The notes under the pieces are model-generated. The model searched no databases. It was not told the origin of the DNA and saw nothing but the letters and a program-made list of their open reading frames with translations. From Syngnathus acus (Eukaryota; Chordata; Actinopteri; Syngnathiformes; Syngnathidae): a DNA stretch of 64,000 nucleotides. Below are positions 12,732 to 32,091 of this stretch, piece by piece (the stretch's first letter is position 1; each line of letters begins with the position of its first letter). The DNA lies in assembly GCF_901709675.1 (NCBI RefSeq), contig NC_051102.1, positions 9,433,412 to 9,497,411 of the forward strand, in the 5' to 3' direction. Both the position numbers and the translations under genes were made by a program.

Positions 12732-15700
12732 TATGGTATATAAACTATATACTTATATACAGCAAGTGAATTTGAATTTTGTAGTCAAATTGATGTAACT
12801 GAACAAATGCCTGTTTTTGAAATGTGGACAAGCGTCATTAGACACAAAAAACGCTGCTGCTTTTTCTTCTCCACTCCATAATTGTATCTGCAGTGGCTTG
12901 TTCTTTTTACATTCAATATTTTCTTTATGTCAAACCAGCCCTTCAATTACACATGGCAAAGTAAACATACATGCTGTAGATTAGAAAGTATCCAATAGTG
13001 ACATATTTGTAATTTTTTTTTCTTTCTTTGCTGCCTAGGTTTGAACATCAGAGCAAACATCTGCTTACCTTTTATGTCCATTGAGGTTCCATTCTTAAGT
13101 GAGGGGGGTTCTCCTCACACAATGTCGGAGGGGAGGGGGGGTAAAACCAAAATAAAAGCAAAAATAGGTTTTGGTTCCGAGTGCTGCTGTCTTTTGCTTG
13201 CAAGTGTGCCGTCCCCGAGGGCGCAAGTCATGACACGCGTTCAATCAGCGGCCATGAGGCGAGCCAGGACCGGCAAGTGATGCGCAACATGCAACCCGAT
13301 CACTGGAGCACCTCGCACAAATATGGACCTCCTTCCCCAAAAAAAGGGCTCCTCATTAAGTAATACGGAACATGCACGACATATTTCCTCCTTCTGTCAA
13401 CCTCTGGATGTGTGGAAGTGCGTGTGAATGACGTGCACCCCCCCCCCCCCCCCCCCCTGTTAAAGAGGTACGAACCCGGAAATTGAACGGTATATTCATC
13501 CGCCGCCGACTTCCACAAATAGGAAATTTGCCCGCGTTCTGTCTTTGCAAAAGATGTCATTCGAATGTGTAGTGTGTGATTGAAGCTTTTTTTTTTTTTT
13601 TTTTTGCAGTTCCAACAGTACTCTAAAATGTTAGTTTTTGCTGTGACATTTTTGCCATCCATCCATCCATCCATCCATCCATCCATCCTATCAATGATGG
13701 GCAAATCAAATAAGGGCGTTTATGCTTACTTGGTTGTCGTATACTGAAAAGCATTAAAGAGAAAAAAATGTTTTCAAGTTGTTCCAACTCAGCCCCAAGA
13801 TTCAGTTAGGTCACTTGAACCATGCAGTGCAAATCTGACCCTTTGTTTTGTTCCATTGTTGGAGGATGGTCATTGTGTAAGGGCTGACAATGAAAAGTGC
13901 AGGTCCTGCTCCAGAGCACAACGCACACCAGTGACACTACCAGAGTGACCAGGCGTTGATTATTGGCTCAGCGTGCCACCATTTTTGTCAGGCCACAATA
14001 TGCCGTTTATCTGGATGTCATGTCCTGAATATCAATTGTATTATATTTCTCTGCAGGGTGCATACAATGGATGTCACTTTTTTTACTTGTGCCGCTTGTG
14101 TCTGTACAGCATGCAGCCGGTGTGTGCGTATCAAACATGAACCAGGCCATGTAAATATATTGCATCATGAACTGAGCTCTTCTTCGTATAATAACCTAAA
14201 TGGGTCCTTAATTGCGGGATGAGAACACAATGTGATGAGATGAGCTGCATAGAAATGGAACCTCTGGGTTTAATTTGTTTTAATCAGTGTCAGGAAGTCG
14301 AGAGGCACTGCACTAGGAATCTTAATTTGACACGAGAGCTTGAGTTCAATTCAGGATATGTTTATGAAATGACATAGATATGAGGCTATTTGCCAAAATC
14401 AGGAGGGAAAAAAATGATGCATGACAAAGGTGCATCAACACTATAAAGCTACTAAAGCTATAAAATGTCGACTGACTGACACCGAAAGACGTCTTTGTAA
14501 CCACTCAATATGTTTGTTTAAAGAGTGACGTACAACGGATGTTTCACACTAGTGCCTAAATCCGGGGTTACCATGGCGACAACATTCAACGAGATCGTCC
14601 ATTGTACCTGATTGAAAAAGTCCCCATTTCTACTCTAATTGGGTTGGGGCAAGCAACAAAAACGCTGTTGTGCCGGTCGTTACCTTGTGGCGTAATAATT
14701 CAACCTATTATCAACGACGCGAAATTTCATAGAGACGGACAATGAAAAAAACAACAGAGTGCAAAATATGAATGTAAGTGGTAATGTGGTTTTGTTGTTT
14801 GAATCCTGCACACAATGGAGCGAGCCATCTTCTCAGACGTTACGTGTGCAGATGGAGGGTAACATATGTTACTGTTCTACAGCCATTTATTGTTTTTTCC
14901 ACTCAGGTCACACAAGTGGTGCCTGCGTGACACGCTCCAATACCGGTTCCCTTCTCTTCAATCAAGTCGGAGCAGAACAAAATGGCGGAAGCGTAGGGCC
15001 CTTGGCCCTCTCAGTGGCACTTTCCTCCGATTTAACACTTATTGATTCCTCCTTGCGAGCTGGCGCTAAACCCTGGCAGGTCCTGGCTGCGAAGCTTGCG
15101 TCTGTTCACAATGTCATGAAAGTAGTGAAGGAGCGAAACGATTCTGCCAAGAACACTCCGTTCATGCTCATTAGTCAGCTTGTGTGTCGGACGGCGGCGG
15201 CGGCGGCGTAACGCACCAAGGCCCAAAAAACACATCATTAAGCGATGACATTAGCGTCTTGTCACAAAACCGCTTTTTCAATCGGCCATCATGTGCCGCA
15301 TTGAAATGTAGATAAATTAAGCATTCAAAGTCGTCTCATGAGGATGAGACGGAAAACCACAAGTGACGCTCCAGTCAAGCCGTGAACGGACTTCTTTATG
15401 CCGTCAGATGGCTCCTGTTAGTCTTATCAAGGGATCACATGGTGTTTTTTTTTAATGTACCACCAAAAGAGGAGGTCACAGATGATCCTTTTCTTAATCT
15501 GACATTTTGGCAAAATTATTTATACACAAGTGACTCAATTATGAAATAGAATGCTTTTGAGGAGATAGCCGGAGGTGTGAAGGAAATTTAAATGGACTGC
15601 AAAACACTTAAATCATACGGAAAGCTGGCAATGTGGAGTAAAAATACAAAAATTCTTTCCATTATGCCACATGGTATTTACTGTTAAAAAAAGCATTTGT

Positions 15701-16373
15701 TTTAAATTATACCAATGTGTTGAAAATTTAATCCAAATGGTTTATTTGTAATTGTTGTAATTTCATATTTTTGGATTCATTTTTTTCTTCCAAAATAAAA
15801 ATCGCCTAAAATAGCTGCAGTAGAAAAAAGCACTTACTCTTGATGAATTTTTACAATGCCACTTGAGCCATCAAAGTTGCCATAGGAATAGCGTATCCAC
15901 GGCAACAGAGCAGACAAGAGGCTAAGCACTACAACCCCACAGTGACTGAGATGAGCATTTCTCAGGTACTGAAATTGCCTATATTGGTTTTATTAATTTA
16001 AAAAAATATATATATATTGAACAAACGCTTGCAGACAATCGAAAGGAAATGTTCCTATTTTTTTAATGACATAATCATGTAAAACTACTGTTGTTGTCAT
16101 CACGTGGAGGCAGTTTGCCAAGGGATGACCATGAGTTAGTTGCACCTTTGCTGTTTCCAACATGTAATATAGAAAATAAGTTAACAGATGCATCTCATTG
16201 ATGGAAATATGCTTGGCATCAGTTAATAATTAATGATGAAAAAATAATGAAAAGTCTGAGAACGACACTTACGTTATAGTGGTCCGTGTAATGGCAGCCT
16301 AAGCAATAAGAAAATACACATGAGAATTGTGACGTACGCCAATGAAGGGACATTGTGTGTACTGTCTACTCAC
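12732..16373. other. intergenic, no gene seen; simple repeats
   Basis: No gene supported. The stretch holds a 20-base C run (13438-13457), an (ATCC)n tract (13655-13689) and a (GGC)n tract (15192-15208). The part from about 15840 to 16300 may hold the 3' end of the factor H-like gene (see that entry). Confidence 0.5.
13655..13689. repeat. (ATCC)n microsatellite
   Basis: Eight to nine uninterrupted ATCC units, following a T-run at about 13588-13605. Confidence 0.9.
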
Positions 16374-19069
16374 ACGGGGTGACTCGAATTTGTCCTTGTT
16401 TGCACGTAATTTGGCTGGTGTAATCAGACCAGATGCACTGAACGCTCTTGGTTTCTCGTTCCTTTACAATTAGCGTTCCAGATTCTTGGAAGTTGTAGCT
16501 GGTGTACTCATCCAAGTTTATTTGACAAAATGCTTCTAAACAAGGTAAACACAGACATCATATCAGTTGAATTTATTCAAACCAGGACAAGTAGTAATTG
16601 GGAACAGGTTTGTGGTTGTATTTTTTTACTTTTTAGTAGGACCTAGATGTTGGTTGGCTTACCTTTGCATGTAGGTGGTTGCGACCAAGTGCCATTAGCG
16701 TAGCACACCACGTCCTGTGGACCGACCCTTTTGTAAAAACCATTACACGCATATCTTAACAACGTTTCTCTTTTCCGCACAACATCACCATTTGGAACTT
16801 TTGGGTATGATCCACAGTTGTCAACTGAAATAATAGGAAACAAATATTTTATTAAGAACATTTAAGTTGTCTCAAAGATAAAATAATTCCCCTCCGACTA
16901 TAATGGTTAAAGCAAAATCAACATAAAATACTGACTGGCAACGTTTGTACTGAATTCAGAGATGTGTTTCTAAATGAAGAGTCTATGTTGAATAATGACT
17001 ATGTCTTGATAGAGACGCCAAATTATCTGTCAATGATTTACCATCTGTGAGCAGGGGTGAGCTGGGGGTCCCAGTCTTGTCAGGAGTGGTTACAGGACCT
17101 GCATCAGAGAAAAAAGAAAATGTGGCATGCAGTTAATATTCCAATGGCTCTATTTTTCTTCTCAATCTCGTGGGCCAACATATAGCTTGGAAGATCATCT
17201 TTCAACGAACATGACCAGATACGTGTATGTGGGTATTTTGGACAACTTTCAACAATGACGCTGTATGGTAGATGGATTTTGCTTGACTTGTAAAGAATAA
17301 ATGACTATAGCCCGAATAAATTGAAGTGGACTAACTAACCAAACACATCGACCAATCTCTAAGGCCCATAAAATAACATGTGGTGTGCCCCAGGGTTCGA
17401 TTTTAGGCCCAGTGCTTTTTAACCTGTAATAATTTTAATCTCTGAATTCACCTGACCGGCTCTTAAAATTCTTGCGGTCATTGGCCATCAGTAAAATCAA
17501 CTTGTGTATCCACCTGTTGCCATTCAAACAACCTAAATAATAGCAGGGTTCAATTGAATGGGCCAGAGAGATTTGATGCTGGAGAATGTTTTGGGTTGCC
17601 CACGTGTTCCGGTCGCTGAGGATCCATCAGTTCTGGCATCAGTAGAATCACCAGTATCGGGACCAGTAGCACCACCACCCCGTCCCCTTCCTATGTCTGA
17701 CAGGAAAGAAAAAACATTTCTTTTCATTCTAGAAATAAAATTTGATGCCTATATTGATTATAGTGTCAAGAACCGACTTCCATCAACAGGTTTCGTACTG
17801 CCACCAGATGTGTCTCCATCATCTCCAGGACCTGGTTTGAGCATTGCTTCAAAAAAATAAAAAGTTGGGAAATCTTGAAGATTATTGGTGTGTTTTGTTT
17901 TCAAACTTACTGCAGCTTGCAGCTTGTGTCCAAGCCCCAGCAACACAAAAGATGGACTTCTTGGTGGTTGCAACCTCAACACTGTATTCGTCTTCACATT
18001 CATAGCGAACTTCAACGTCGGCAGCAAATACGTCCCGGTATTTGTCAAGGATAACGGCGTGCGGGATGCGAGGCGGCTCATTACAAGATGTGTCACTTCC
18101 TATCAAGACAAGTCAATGAAAAATTAGCCAATCAGGTGTGAATGGACCTACTTAAATGCGAATCCCACGGGACGTACGCTCACAACGCGGCAAAGCTGAC
18201 CAAACTCCCTCTCTACAGGTGGCTGTTGCTCCCACGGCTTTGTGTTTATATCCTTCGGCGCATTTGACCCAAATGACAGATCCTTCTTTGTACCACAAGC
18301 CGTCGGGACTTTTATCGTATTTTGCATTTGGAATATCTGGTGTGAAGCAGGTGTTTTTATCTGAACCAAAGCAAAAAGGTCATGGGTGAATCGATCAATA
18401 AGTTATAAGTGTACAAAGAACAGATCTTTTTCATCAACAGGAAGGATAATAATTGTTAAATGTCATAGCTATAAATCACAACACACGGTCAAATCCAGTA
18501 TTGGCAATATACGGCACACTCGCGTGACGTGTTCTGTTGTATTGTTATTTAATGTTGCGGAAAGCTGTTGTAAAAGCTTTATATGAATCATAATGTGCCT
18601 GTATTTTACTGTATTGTAATCCCCTCTCCTCCCCGCCACAAAATTTGATGTCATCAATACGGTGTCCTATGAGATAAGGTTTCTGCTAATACAAGTGGTT
18701 GCCCTCGTCACTTTTTGATTCCATGCTGAGGTTTGGATTGTAAAGAAGACCGCTAACTGGTAAGCCAAAATTCAATGCAAGAATTGCTACCGATTGTTCT
18801 TATGATGAAAATGCCAACACTGCTCGCAGAGATCAAAGTGGTTGATGCTAAATTACTGTCTAGATTCTACTCACCAATGCATTGTGGTTTCTGTGACCAC
18901 AAACCATTGAGGCAGACACTGGTAGCCCACCAACACTCCTTCACTGCTGGTTTGTGTCCAGCGCTGCAAGCGTACGCCAGAGTGCTTCCATGCGAATAGT
19001 TTCTGAGTTCAGGCACTAAAAAACCTCCCGCAAGAAGGGGAGCAGCACATGACTCTGCTGGGCTTTGGG
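16374..19069 (-). CDS. short complement factor H-like protein (5 CCP/sushi modules), partial
   Basis: Eight exons read on the minus strand, each flanked by AG/GT and each phase 1-1: 18875-19069, 18178-18360, 17911-18099 (three CCP modules); 17778-17846, 17604-17696, 17042-17098 (Gly/Ser/Thr/Pro-rich linker); 16663-16824 and 16374-16535 (two more CCPs). CCP hallmarks are visible: spaced cysteines, NG.W and GTWSQPPTC near module ends. The fourth module opens NCGSYPKVPNGDV and the fifth CQINLDEYTSYNF, resembling CCP19 and CCP20 of human factor H, which bind C3b and host-surface glycans. The signal-peptide exon is not established; MEGIFMFFLRLLLPAFF at 20158 (minus) is a candidate without a clear donor. 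The last exon is also uncertain: an acceptor at 16299 leads to CCHYTDHYN, then either a stop at 16219 or a GTAAGT donor at 16272. The two middle linker donors (GTCGGT, GTGGGC) are weak. Its position next to CDC73 matches the CFH side of human 1q31. A secreted complement regulator is the inference. Confidence 0.8.
17370..17429 (+). pseudogene. LINE reverse transcriptase fragment
   Basis: The plus strand encodes KITCGVPQGSILGPVLFNL followed by a stop, the conserved reverse transcriptase block of non-LTR elements. It lies in an intron of the factor H-like gene, on the opposite strand, and is a short dead remnant. Confidence 0.75.
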
Positions 19070-20421
19070 CTGAAAAACAAAAACAAACCCTCAAAAGTCA
19101 GACAGAAAAAGCAAGACAGAGGCAGGCTGGCGGTCGTGACCATTTTTCAGCAAAAAAAGCATCACAATGAACTTGACAAACCATGAAGTTGTCCAGGATA
19201 AGACAAGACGAGGATGAATCCAAGACACCTGAGAAACATTTTGTTCGGAAATGTAATATTATCTGACAAAGTTGAGCAAATCCTCTCGATCAGATCAGGA
19301 GCGGTTAATAATTGTTCAGTTGCGCCATCACTCACTCAAAAGGCAAATACAAACCTCCCCATCTTCATGTTTGCTTTGAAAATAAAGCCAGGGTGCCAAG
19401 TGTAAAGGTCACCTTTCAACATTTCATTTCAACTTTTAATTTATCTTAACATACTGTAGACGCTCCGAAGATGAACGACCAACAAGTGGTACAATTTGGT
19501 GTTTTCATTCTTCTTTCAAATTTACAGTCACACACAAAATAGTATACCACCATCTAGTGGTCAACAGTGGATCTACACTCAAAATAAACAGGCAGCTGAA
19601 CAAAATTGTGTAAAAATAACACAAACCTGGAACTTGCGATAGAGAGGGGAAATACTGCATTTCTGCTCGTGGCCAGAAATCTCAAAATTCTCACTTTAAA
19701 GTCAGAATTCTGAGGTATAAATGACAATCCTGCCAAGCGTTTTTTTCTCTTGCCTGGCCATGATTCCCGTACTTTGGCAACCTTGACCTGATAACAAAAC
19801 AAGTGTGGGCTGTTTGTTTGGTTCCTTTGGGCCAGTCCGCACTGTTGCAACCCACAAAATTAGTCATCAACTAACCAACAAACCATGTTTAGGAAACAGC
19901 TGGAACACGGCACATACACTATGTTACAAACGACTTTTTCGACATATGCCCGAGAAATGGTCTCAGAGGAGAGTATGAGCACAGCGTGAATGACGTCACA
20001 ATAGCTAAAAGTAAACAATTAGCATTGACAAACAAGCGTCGAGGCACACGAACTAATCTAGACTTTCCGACAACGCTAATATGTCCGCTAAATAGAACTG
20101 AGCCGTGGAAAAATGCTGGCAATAACAAGCGCAAAAAAAACATGAAAATTCCCTCCATGAAAATTAGCGCTGCCACACGTCTGCGGCCAAGAAGTCGCCA
20201 ACTGCACGCATCTTGCTCCTTCGAAGAATGAATGTCACGGCTGAAACGTTGGAAAAAGTCCACAAAGGATAAAAACAAAAAAAAACAACAAAAAAACAAC
20301 ACACACCACGTAACAAAACCCCCCCCACAAATTAAATAAAAACAGAGCTCTTTGAGATGACTGCCACTACGGCGCCATCTTAGAGAGAAAAAAAACGTCA
20401 CACAGGTTCATTTGAAAGGCT
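19070..20421. other. 5' side of factor H-like gene and spacer to CDC73
   Basis: No exon is firmly supported. A CTCF-like site is at 19547-19560. A possible signal-peptide start (minus) is at 20158. The sequence from about 20270 to 20345 is A-rich low complexity. Confidence 0.4.
19547..19560 (-). promoter_or_regulatory. CTCF-consensus-like site
   Basis: The minus strand reads CCACTAGATGGTGG, one mismatch from the CTCF core CCASYAGRKGGC. The same word is also part of a common fish short palindrome, so binding is uncertain. Confidence 0.25.
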
Positions 20422-20427
20422 TTTATT
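20422..20427 (-). other. polyadenylation signal for CDC73
   Basis: AATAAA on the minus strand, about 420 bases beyond the CDC73 stop codon at 20850, a plausible 3' UTR length. Use of this site is inferred. Confidence 0.5.
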
Positions 20428-20849
20428 GTCTTTCTACGTCAGAAAGCATATTTCATTTGGAGCTCTGACGACATCAACAAAAGAAACTGAAGCTTGGAAA
20501 AGGGTCATTATATGGCCCGTGTATCTCAAAAGCCACAAGAGCCCAAAAGTCTGGGTAAATAGCAAATCAGTCCATCTCTGGTTTGGCGGCTCGGTGAAAT
20601 TTTAGCATGTATTTACATTAAACTCATTAACGCCATGGGAATTGTGATTTTTTTAATGTCCTCTTTTTGATAGAAGAGTTATTTGGAACATCAAAAAATA
20701 AAGAATTCCAACAGAGCCCCCTTCTTTGATTTGCATGTCAAGGGAATCGTCAGGGAATCCTATGCGATTGGCATAAAGTAGGGCCCAAGATGGGGAGAGG
20801 AGTCGAGCCAAGTCGAGTAACAGGTCCAGAAGTTTGTTGCGATCCGAGT

Positions 20850-27701
<6,852 letters not shown>

Positions 27702-29849
27702 TCATATGAGGTCCTGCGCCAAATTACGAATGACGCAAAAAGCTCCGAGGTCAAAGCCGCAGATACTCAGGACACCTCGGTCCTCGCTGTCCGCCGTGGT
27801 GTGTCCAATAGAGGTCAACCCGCACATCACCAACTTGGAAGGGCTTCCTGTTTTCTGTCCAGACAATGCAAATGAAATAAGAGAAAGAAATAACAATGAC
27901 ATGTACGTATATGCAGCCAATGCCTACTTGTCTGTGTTTCTTAAGTGACGCCAACGGGCTTGCAGTCAAAGTCCACAATGGGTTGTTGGTTAAAATGACA
28001 AACACATCAACAGCTTTCCCATTCTCCGTGGCCCACGCGATGGGAAGAGTGCAGTCTGTGCTTCCTCCGGGGATCTGCGACATATAATGAAGCGCAAAGC
28101 TCAAAAGATTAGCTGCTGCGTGACTTTGCGACCAACTGTTGTGTCTTCCCTGTGACGTTACCTTGACGAGTTCATCGGTTGTTTGCGCAAGAGTCATGTC
28201 AGCAGATATGGAGCAAGGCACCAAAGCGCCTTCGGAGTAGGCCAAGACATGGGTGTCCGGCTCTGTTCTTGCAAACACCTGTGATGGACACCAAAAGGTT
28301 CAAGTTGACTTGCTCTTTCAAAAAAAAAAAAAAAAAGAAATCACTATCCTACCATAGTAATGAGTGCAGCAGCCACTGCATCGCTGATTGCTGTTCCCGG
28401 GACGACACTGCTCAGTGACGTACTCACATCCACAGCCACAACAAAGCTTTTACCGACCGGCTGGACATTCTGGAAAACAACAACAAAACGATTTATTGCG
28501 AGCTGACGGACGTTGCTGATGATTCCTTGGCCCTACCAGGAAACTCTTATAAAAGGCAACGTCCAGCGCTTTGAGGATGCTGCCATCTGTTGCCCATTTG
28601 GTTTTACCCCGATAGCCTTGACCTTGTTTGTAGCGTTCCGAAGCCCAGAGTATACTGAAAGGGTGCATCTTGGCCTGAAGCAAACAAAGCACTTGAGAAA
28701 CGACAAAGTCGCGTATGAGAGGAGCTGCGTAGTTCCTCCGACCTTCTTTAGAGCCGCCTCACTCTGGATTCTCTCACACAGTGCTTGGGTTTCAGACGCC
28801 CCGGGTTGAAGAACCTTTTTGGCTGTCATCTTTCCTAAAATCCGTACAACTGACTCAAGCGGCATTTCCTTCAAGAGAGCCCTCCAAACCTTCAAAGGAA
28901 GGGAGGATGAACAATGCAGCAAAGCCGCACCCAAAGATGCAGATATTACTCCAAATAATTGGTCCTTCCACTCACAAATTTGGATTTGAGGTGGGCGGTC
29001 AGCAGCTGCTCCCTCTCCAATTTGTGCTCCTCAATCAAATTGATGACCTCCGTTTCATCACAACTGTGCTTGACTTTCTCCACCACGTCGAGATATGAAA
29101 GCACTTTGACAACTTCCTCCGGGTTCTCTTTATCGGCATAGGCAACTTGGACCTCTTTCCATCCTTTTGCCACGTATTTGCTGATCAAGGCAATTGCTGG
29201 AAGAGACACGGAAAGAACCCGTAAATGTATGCGCTGCCTGTCATGGTATATTTTGCGCGACTTTACCTTCATCGGTTGGTTTGGTGTGAGATAGCCTGAG
29301 TACATCCTTGTGTGACCATCCCTCTCTCTGTTTACATCCGGTCACAAGTGCAGCTAGACTCAGGGCGTCCTGCCCGTTGTACCAGTCGGACACGGCTTTC
29401 CTCAGGCCACGTCCCCAAATTCCACACTTCATGTCCTCCTTCAACTCTTTTTTATATTGGAGAAAAGAAAAGAGATGGGCAGGATCTTGACAAACGTCCT
29501 TGACGGCTTTAAACGCCGCCCGTTTGGTCGTCACTTCAGAGTGTTGGGAGCAAAGGGCCAACGCGAATACGACGGGGTCACGTGTGACAGCTCGACCGTC
29601 TCGAGCGAAGCTTTTGATTTCGTTCACCGCTTCAACACCTCGGCCCTCTCGCAGCATGGAAATCAGGGATCCCGCTTGCGCTGTGCTCAGACGAGCCTCT
29701 TTTGCGGCGGTGTATACGTCTCCCTCGAAGCCGTAGCACAGAAGGCGACGCAGTCTGACCTTGTCGCTGACCTCCCAGAGACAATTATCACCTGCTGCCT
29801 TCGACGAATGATCGCTCGGACAAGACGGAGAGCATCCCGATGGTTCCAT
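27702..29849 (-). CDS. ro60: RO60 (TROVE2), Ro 60-kDa Y RNA-binding protein, complete
   Basis: Eight coding exons in consistent phase, 1623 bases for 540 residues (human 538): 29267-29849, 28976-29196, 28743-28889, 28537-28674, 28353-28469, 28162-28278, 27928-28074, 27702-27854. The protein is a ring of HEAT-like TROVE repeats (about residues 30-370; [36 protein letters not shown]) that binds Y RNA and misfolded small RNAs, closed by a C-terminal von Willebrand A domain ([14 protein letters not shown] to [19 protein letters not shown]). The MIDAS DxSxS and GGSTD elements are present, but the third metal-site loop reads LTNNP where human has FTDNE. The donor after exon 3 is the weak GTCGGA. 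The start at 29849 is the first ATG after an acceptor at 29872; earlier exons would be 5' UTR. Human RO60 sits on the same strand as CDC73, as here. Confidence 0.95.
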
Positions 29850-29871
29850 TGCCACCCAGGAGGACAACCCT

Positions 29872-32091
29872 GAAAAAAGTGAATGAAATAAAGTGAATCA
29901 ATGGACAAACAGCAGATTCGGTCATGTGGGCCGATAATATAAAATGCAAATTTGAGTGATGCTGTATTGGAGGTTTTGGTTGCTATTCACTTTTGTGATT
30001 GCGAGTGGTGGTATTAATAAAGTGGATTAAAGCGGGAAATCAAAAAGTGGACATATTAAATCAATACAAATTGATAGTTTTTTCTAATTATCTTGACATG
30101 AAATTTATATTATATCAAAAGGGGGGATAACGGAGGAGCATCCCAGCGGAGGATCCTGCAAGCCTTGCTCGAATCTGATGCGTCCAGACTTGAACGTCAA
30201 CATCAACAGATTGCCTCCATCCATGCATTGACAAAAATAGATGAAAGCCGATTAGCAGACGTGATGATGACACACCACAAAAAACAACAACAACAAAAAA
30301 CGACGCGACAACAACTAACAGACAGTAAACCTAACTAATGTGACCCTTTATTTATTGCTCATCATGACGCTATGTTTTTTTTTTTTTTTTAATCTTAAAT
30401 TTAGTAACCAGTTCACGACAGCAGCGGTTTAATTCATTCGAGCAAAGTTAGCTCTCGGAAGGAACACCACTATGGATCGATGTTCAAAATGTCGATCAAG
30501 CGAAGGAATTCAACCACAGATGAAAATCCCAGGTCCGAACTTTTCTTATCTGGACGCCCGCCGAGCCAGTCAAAGCTGCAAGCTAAACAAGCTCGACTTG
30601 CGTTCGGTTGACTTGACAATAAAATAACCCGTCTACAAGTCACGCTCGTGACATCGCCCGTAAAATGACATGACACAAATTACGAACTTACCGCAATTTA
30701 TGAGCACTGGGTTGAACTTGTGTAATTATGTACCAAGAGGCCTCCCCCTGTTTCTAAGTGAGCGAGAACTGGAGGCTGGGCCGCACTGCACGATGGGAAA
30801 TGGAGTTCAATCGGAGATTTAAAAAAAAAAAGAAAGAAAGAAAGAACAACATGGTGCAGTACCGCCACTTAGCGGACTGGAGTAGAACGGCAAGAAACAT
30901 CATTTCTTGTTTATAATTGTGTTGATTGTACGAAAATCCAAAATTGACAATCTTAAGCAATGTGGCAATATACTTAATGAATGTGTATAGAATTTAAATT
31001 TCATTTTTTAAATTGAAATATACCGGAAGAATCCGTTTTCCATGAGACAGTGGGAGATTTTGTTTGGAGCTGGCTGGTGGAGATTTTGCATGATGACGTC
31101 TTTAGTGTCAAAATCTAATCATTGGGGTCATAGGTCAGATGGATAAACAGCATCAAGTGATAAATTCACATGAATTAAGCAAGGCAGTTGTCAGATTCAT
31201 GTCCTCAGAATGGTCCTCAAAGGATGTTGACTGATTCTCGTTTCATTTTGCTCTCCATAAAACAGACATATGTGCATGTGCATGTCACAAGGATGACAAG
31301 TGATATGAAATGCGGATGTGGGCCTTCGCACTTCCTCCTCATATCTGTTAGAGGATGATCTTTTCTTTTCACACTTTTTCACGATACAAATTCTTGTCAG
31401 ATGAGCTGCAATTAAAACAGTAAATTCCGAACCTTGATGTAAGAAGCTTTTGAAACATTTTTAACGCCATGAAGGTCCAATGACATGGTGGAAAAGGCTC
31501 GATGAGTCGCGCATATTCTCAACATTTCACGCATGGTGAAAGGCTTGCTCACGTGCACTTTGTTTACACACTCGTGTGTATTTATGGATTCAAAAGAGAC
31601 CTTGTTGTCCTCATTTGGGCTTTTGAAGTTTAGCATACGAGGAAGACATCTTACAGCCAGTATTCGGTTTATTGAAAAACAATAACAATTACAGAAGACA
31701 AATTTAAGAAAGCGAAAGTACATTTTTTACAATTTCAAACAAACAAACGACCAAGTCATTTAAGTAGTGAAATATAGACTGGCCTTAATGTCATTCAGCA
31801 AACGGTCAGTGCAACCAAATTAGCATACAGCACGATGAATTGAGTAAAATGACAAGCTGAATGGAACAAAATAAAATAACTTAGTGGTTGATGCCAAAAT
31901 TAACGCCATTAAGTCAGTTGCACATCACATTTATCTCACGAAGACTATGGATGTGCCGTCCTGGAAGTATTCTCAACACAACTTAAGGCACCAAGCGTCA
32001 CGTTTGGTTTTGGTTTCAGAAGCGTCACTGTCTGGCGTTGCCATGGCGAGGATGCTCACCTCCACGTCGGTAGTCAAGCATCTTCACAGCT
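29872..32091. other. spacer between RO60 and the RGS cluster
   Basis: No gene seen. Human has UCHL5 on this side of RO60; I find no trace of it here. A coding-like fragment at 30126-30335 is annotated separately. A minus-strand AATAAA at 31668-31673 may serve the RGS gene that ends at 32092. An (AAAG)n-like tract is at about 30827-30843. Confidence 0.5.
30126..30335 (+). other. orphan coding-like fragment, possibly retroelement gag
   Basis: The plus strand keeps an open frame of about 68 codons that reads GGASQRRILQALLESDASR and then LERQHQQIASIHALTKIDES before a Lys/Gln-rich end and a stop. It has no ATG and no splice sites that I trust. The Leu/Glu/Arg-rich helical character resembles the N-terminal part of some LTR-retrotransposon gag proteins, but I recognise no motif. 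It could be chance. Confidence 0.2.

Noticed and set aside
19919-20401. 160-codon minus-strand hydrophobic frame
   Set aside because: Phe/Leu-rich because of A/T runs. Only the internal MEGIFMFFLRLLLPAFF start was kept, as a weak signal-peptide candidate.
30859-30875. CCGCTAAGTGGCGG as a further CTCF site
   Set aside because: Two mismatches in the core, too weak to list as a site.
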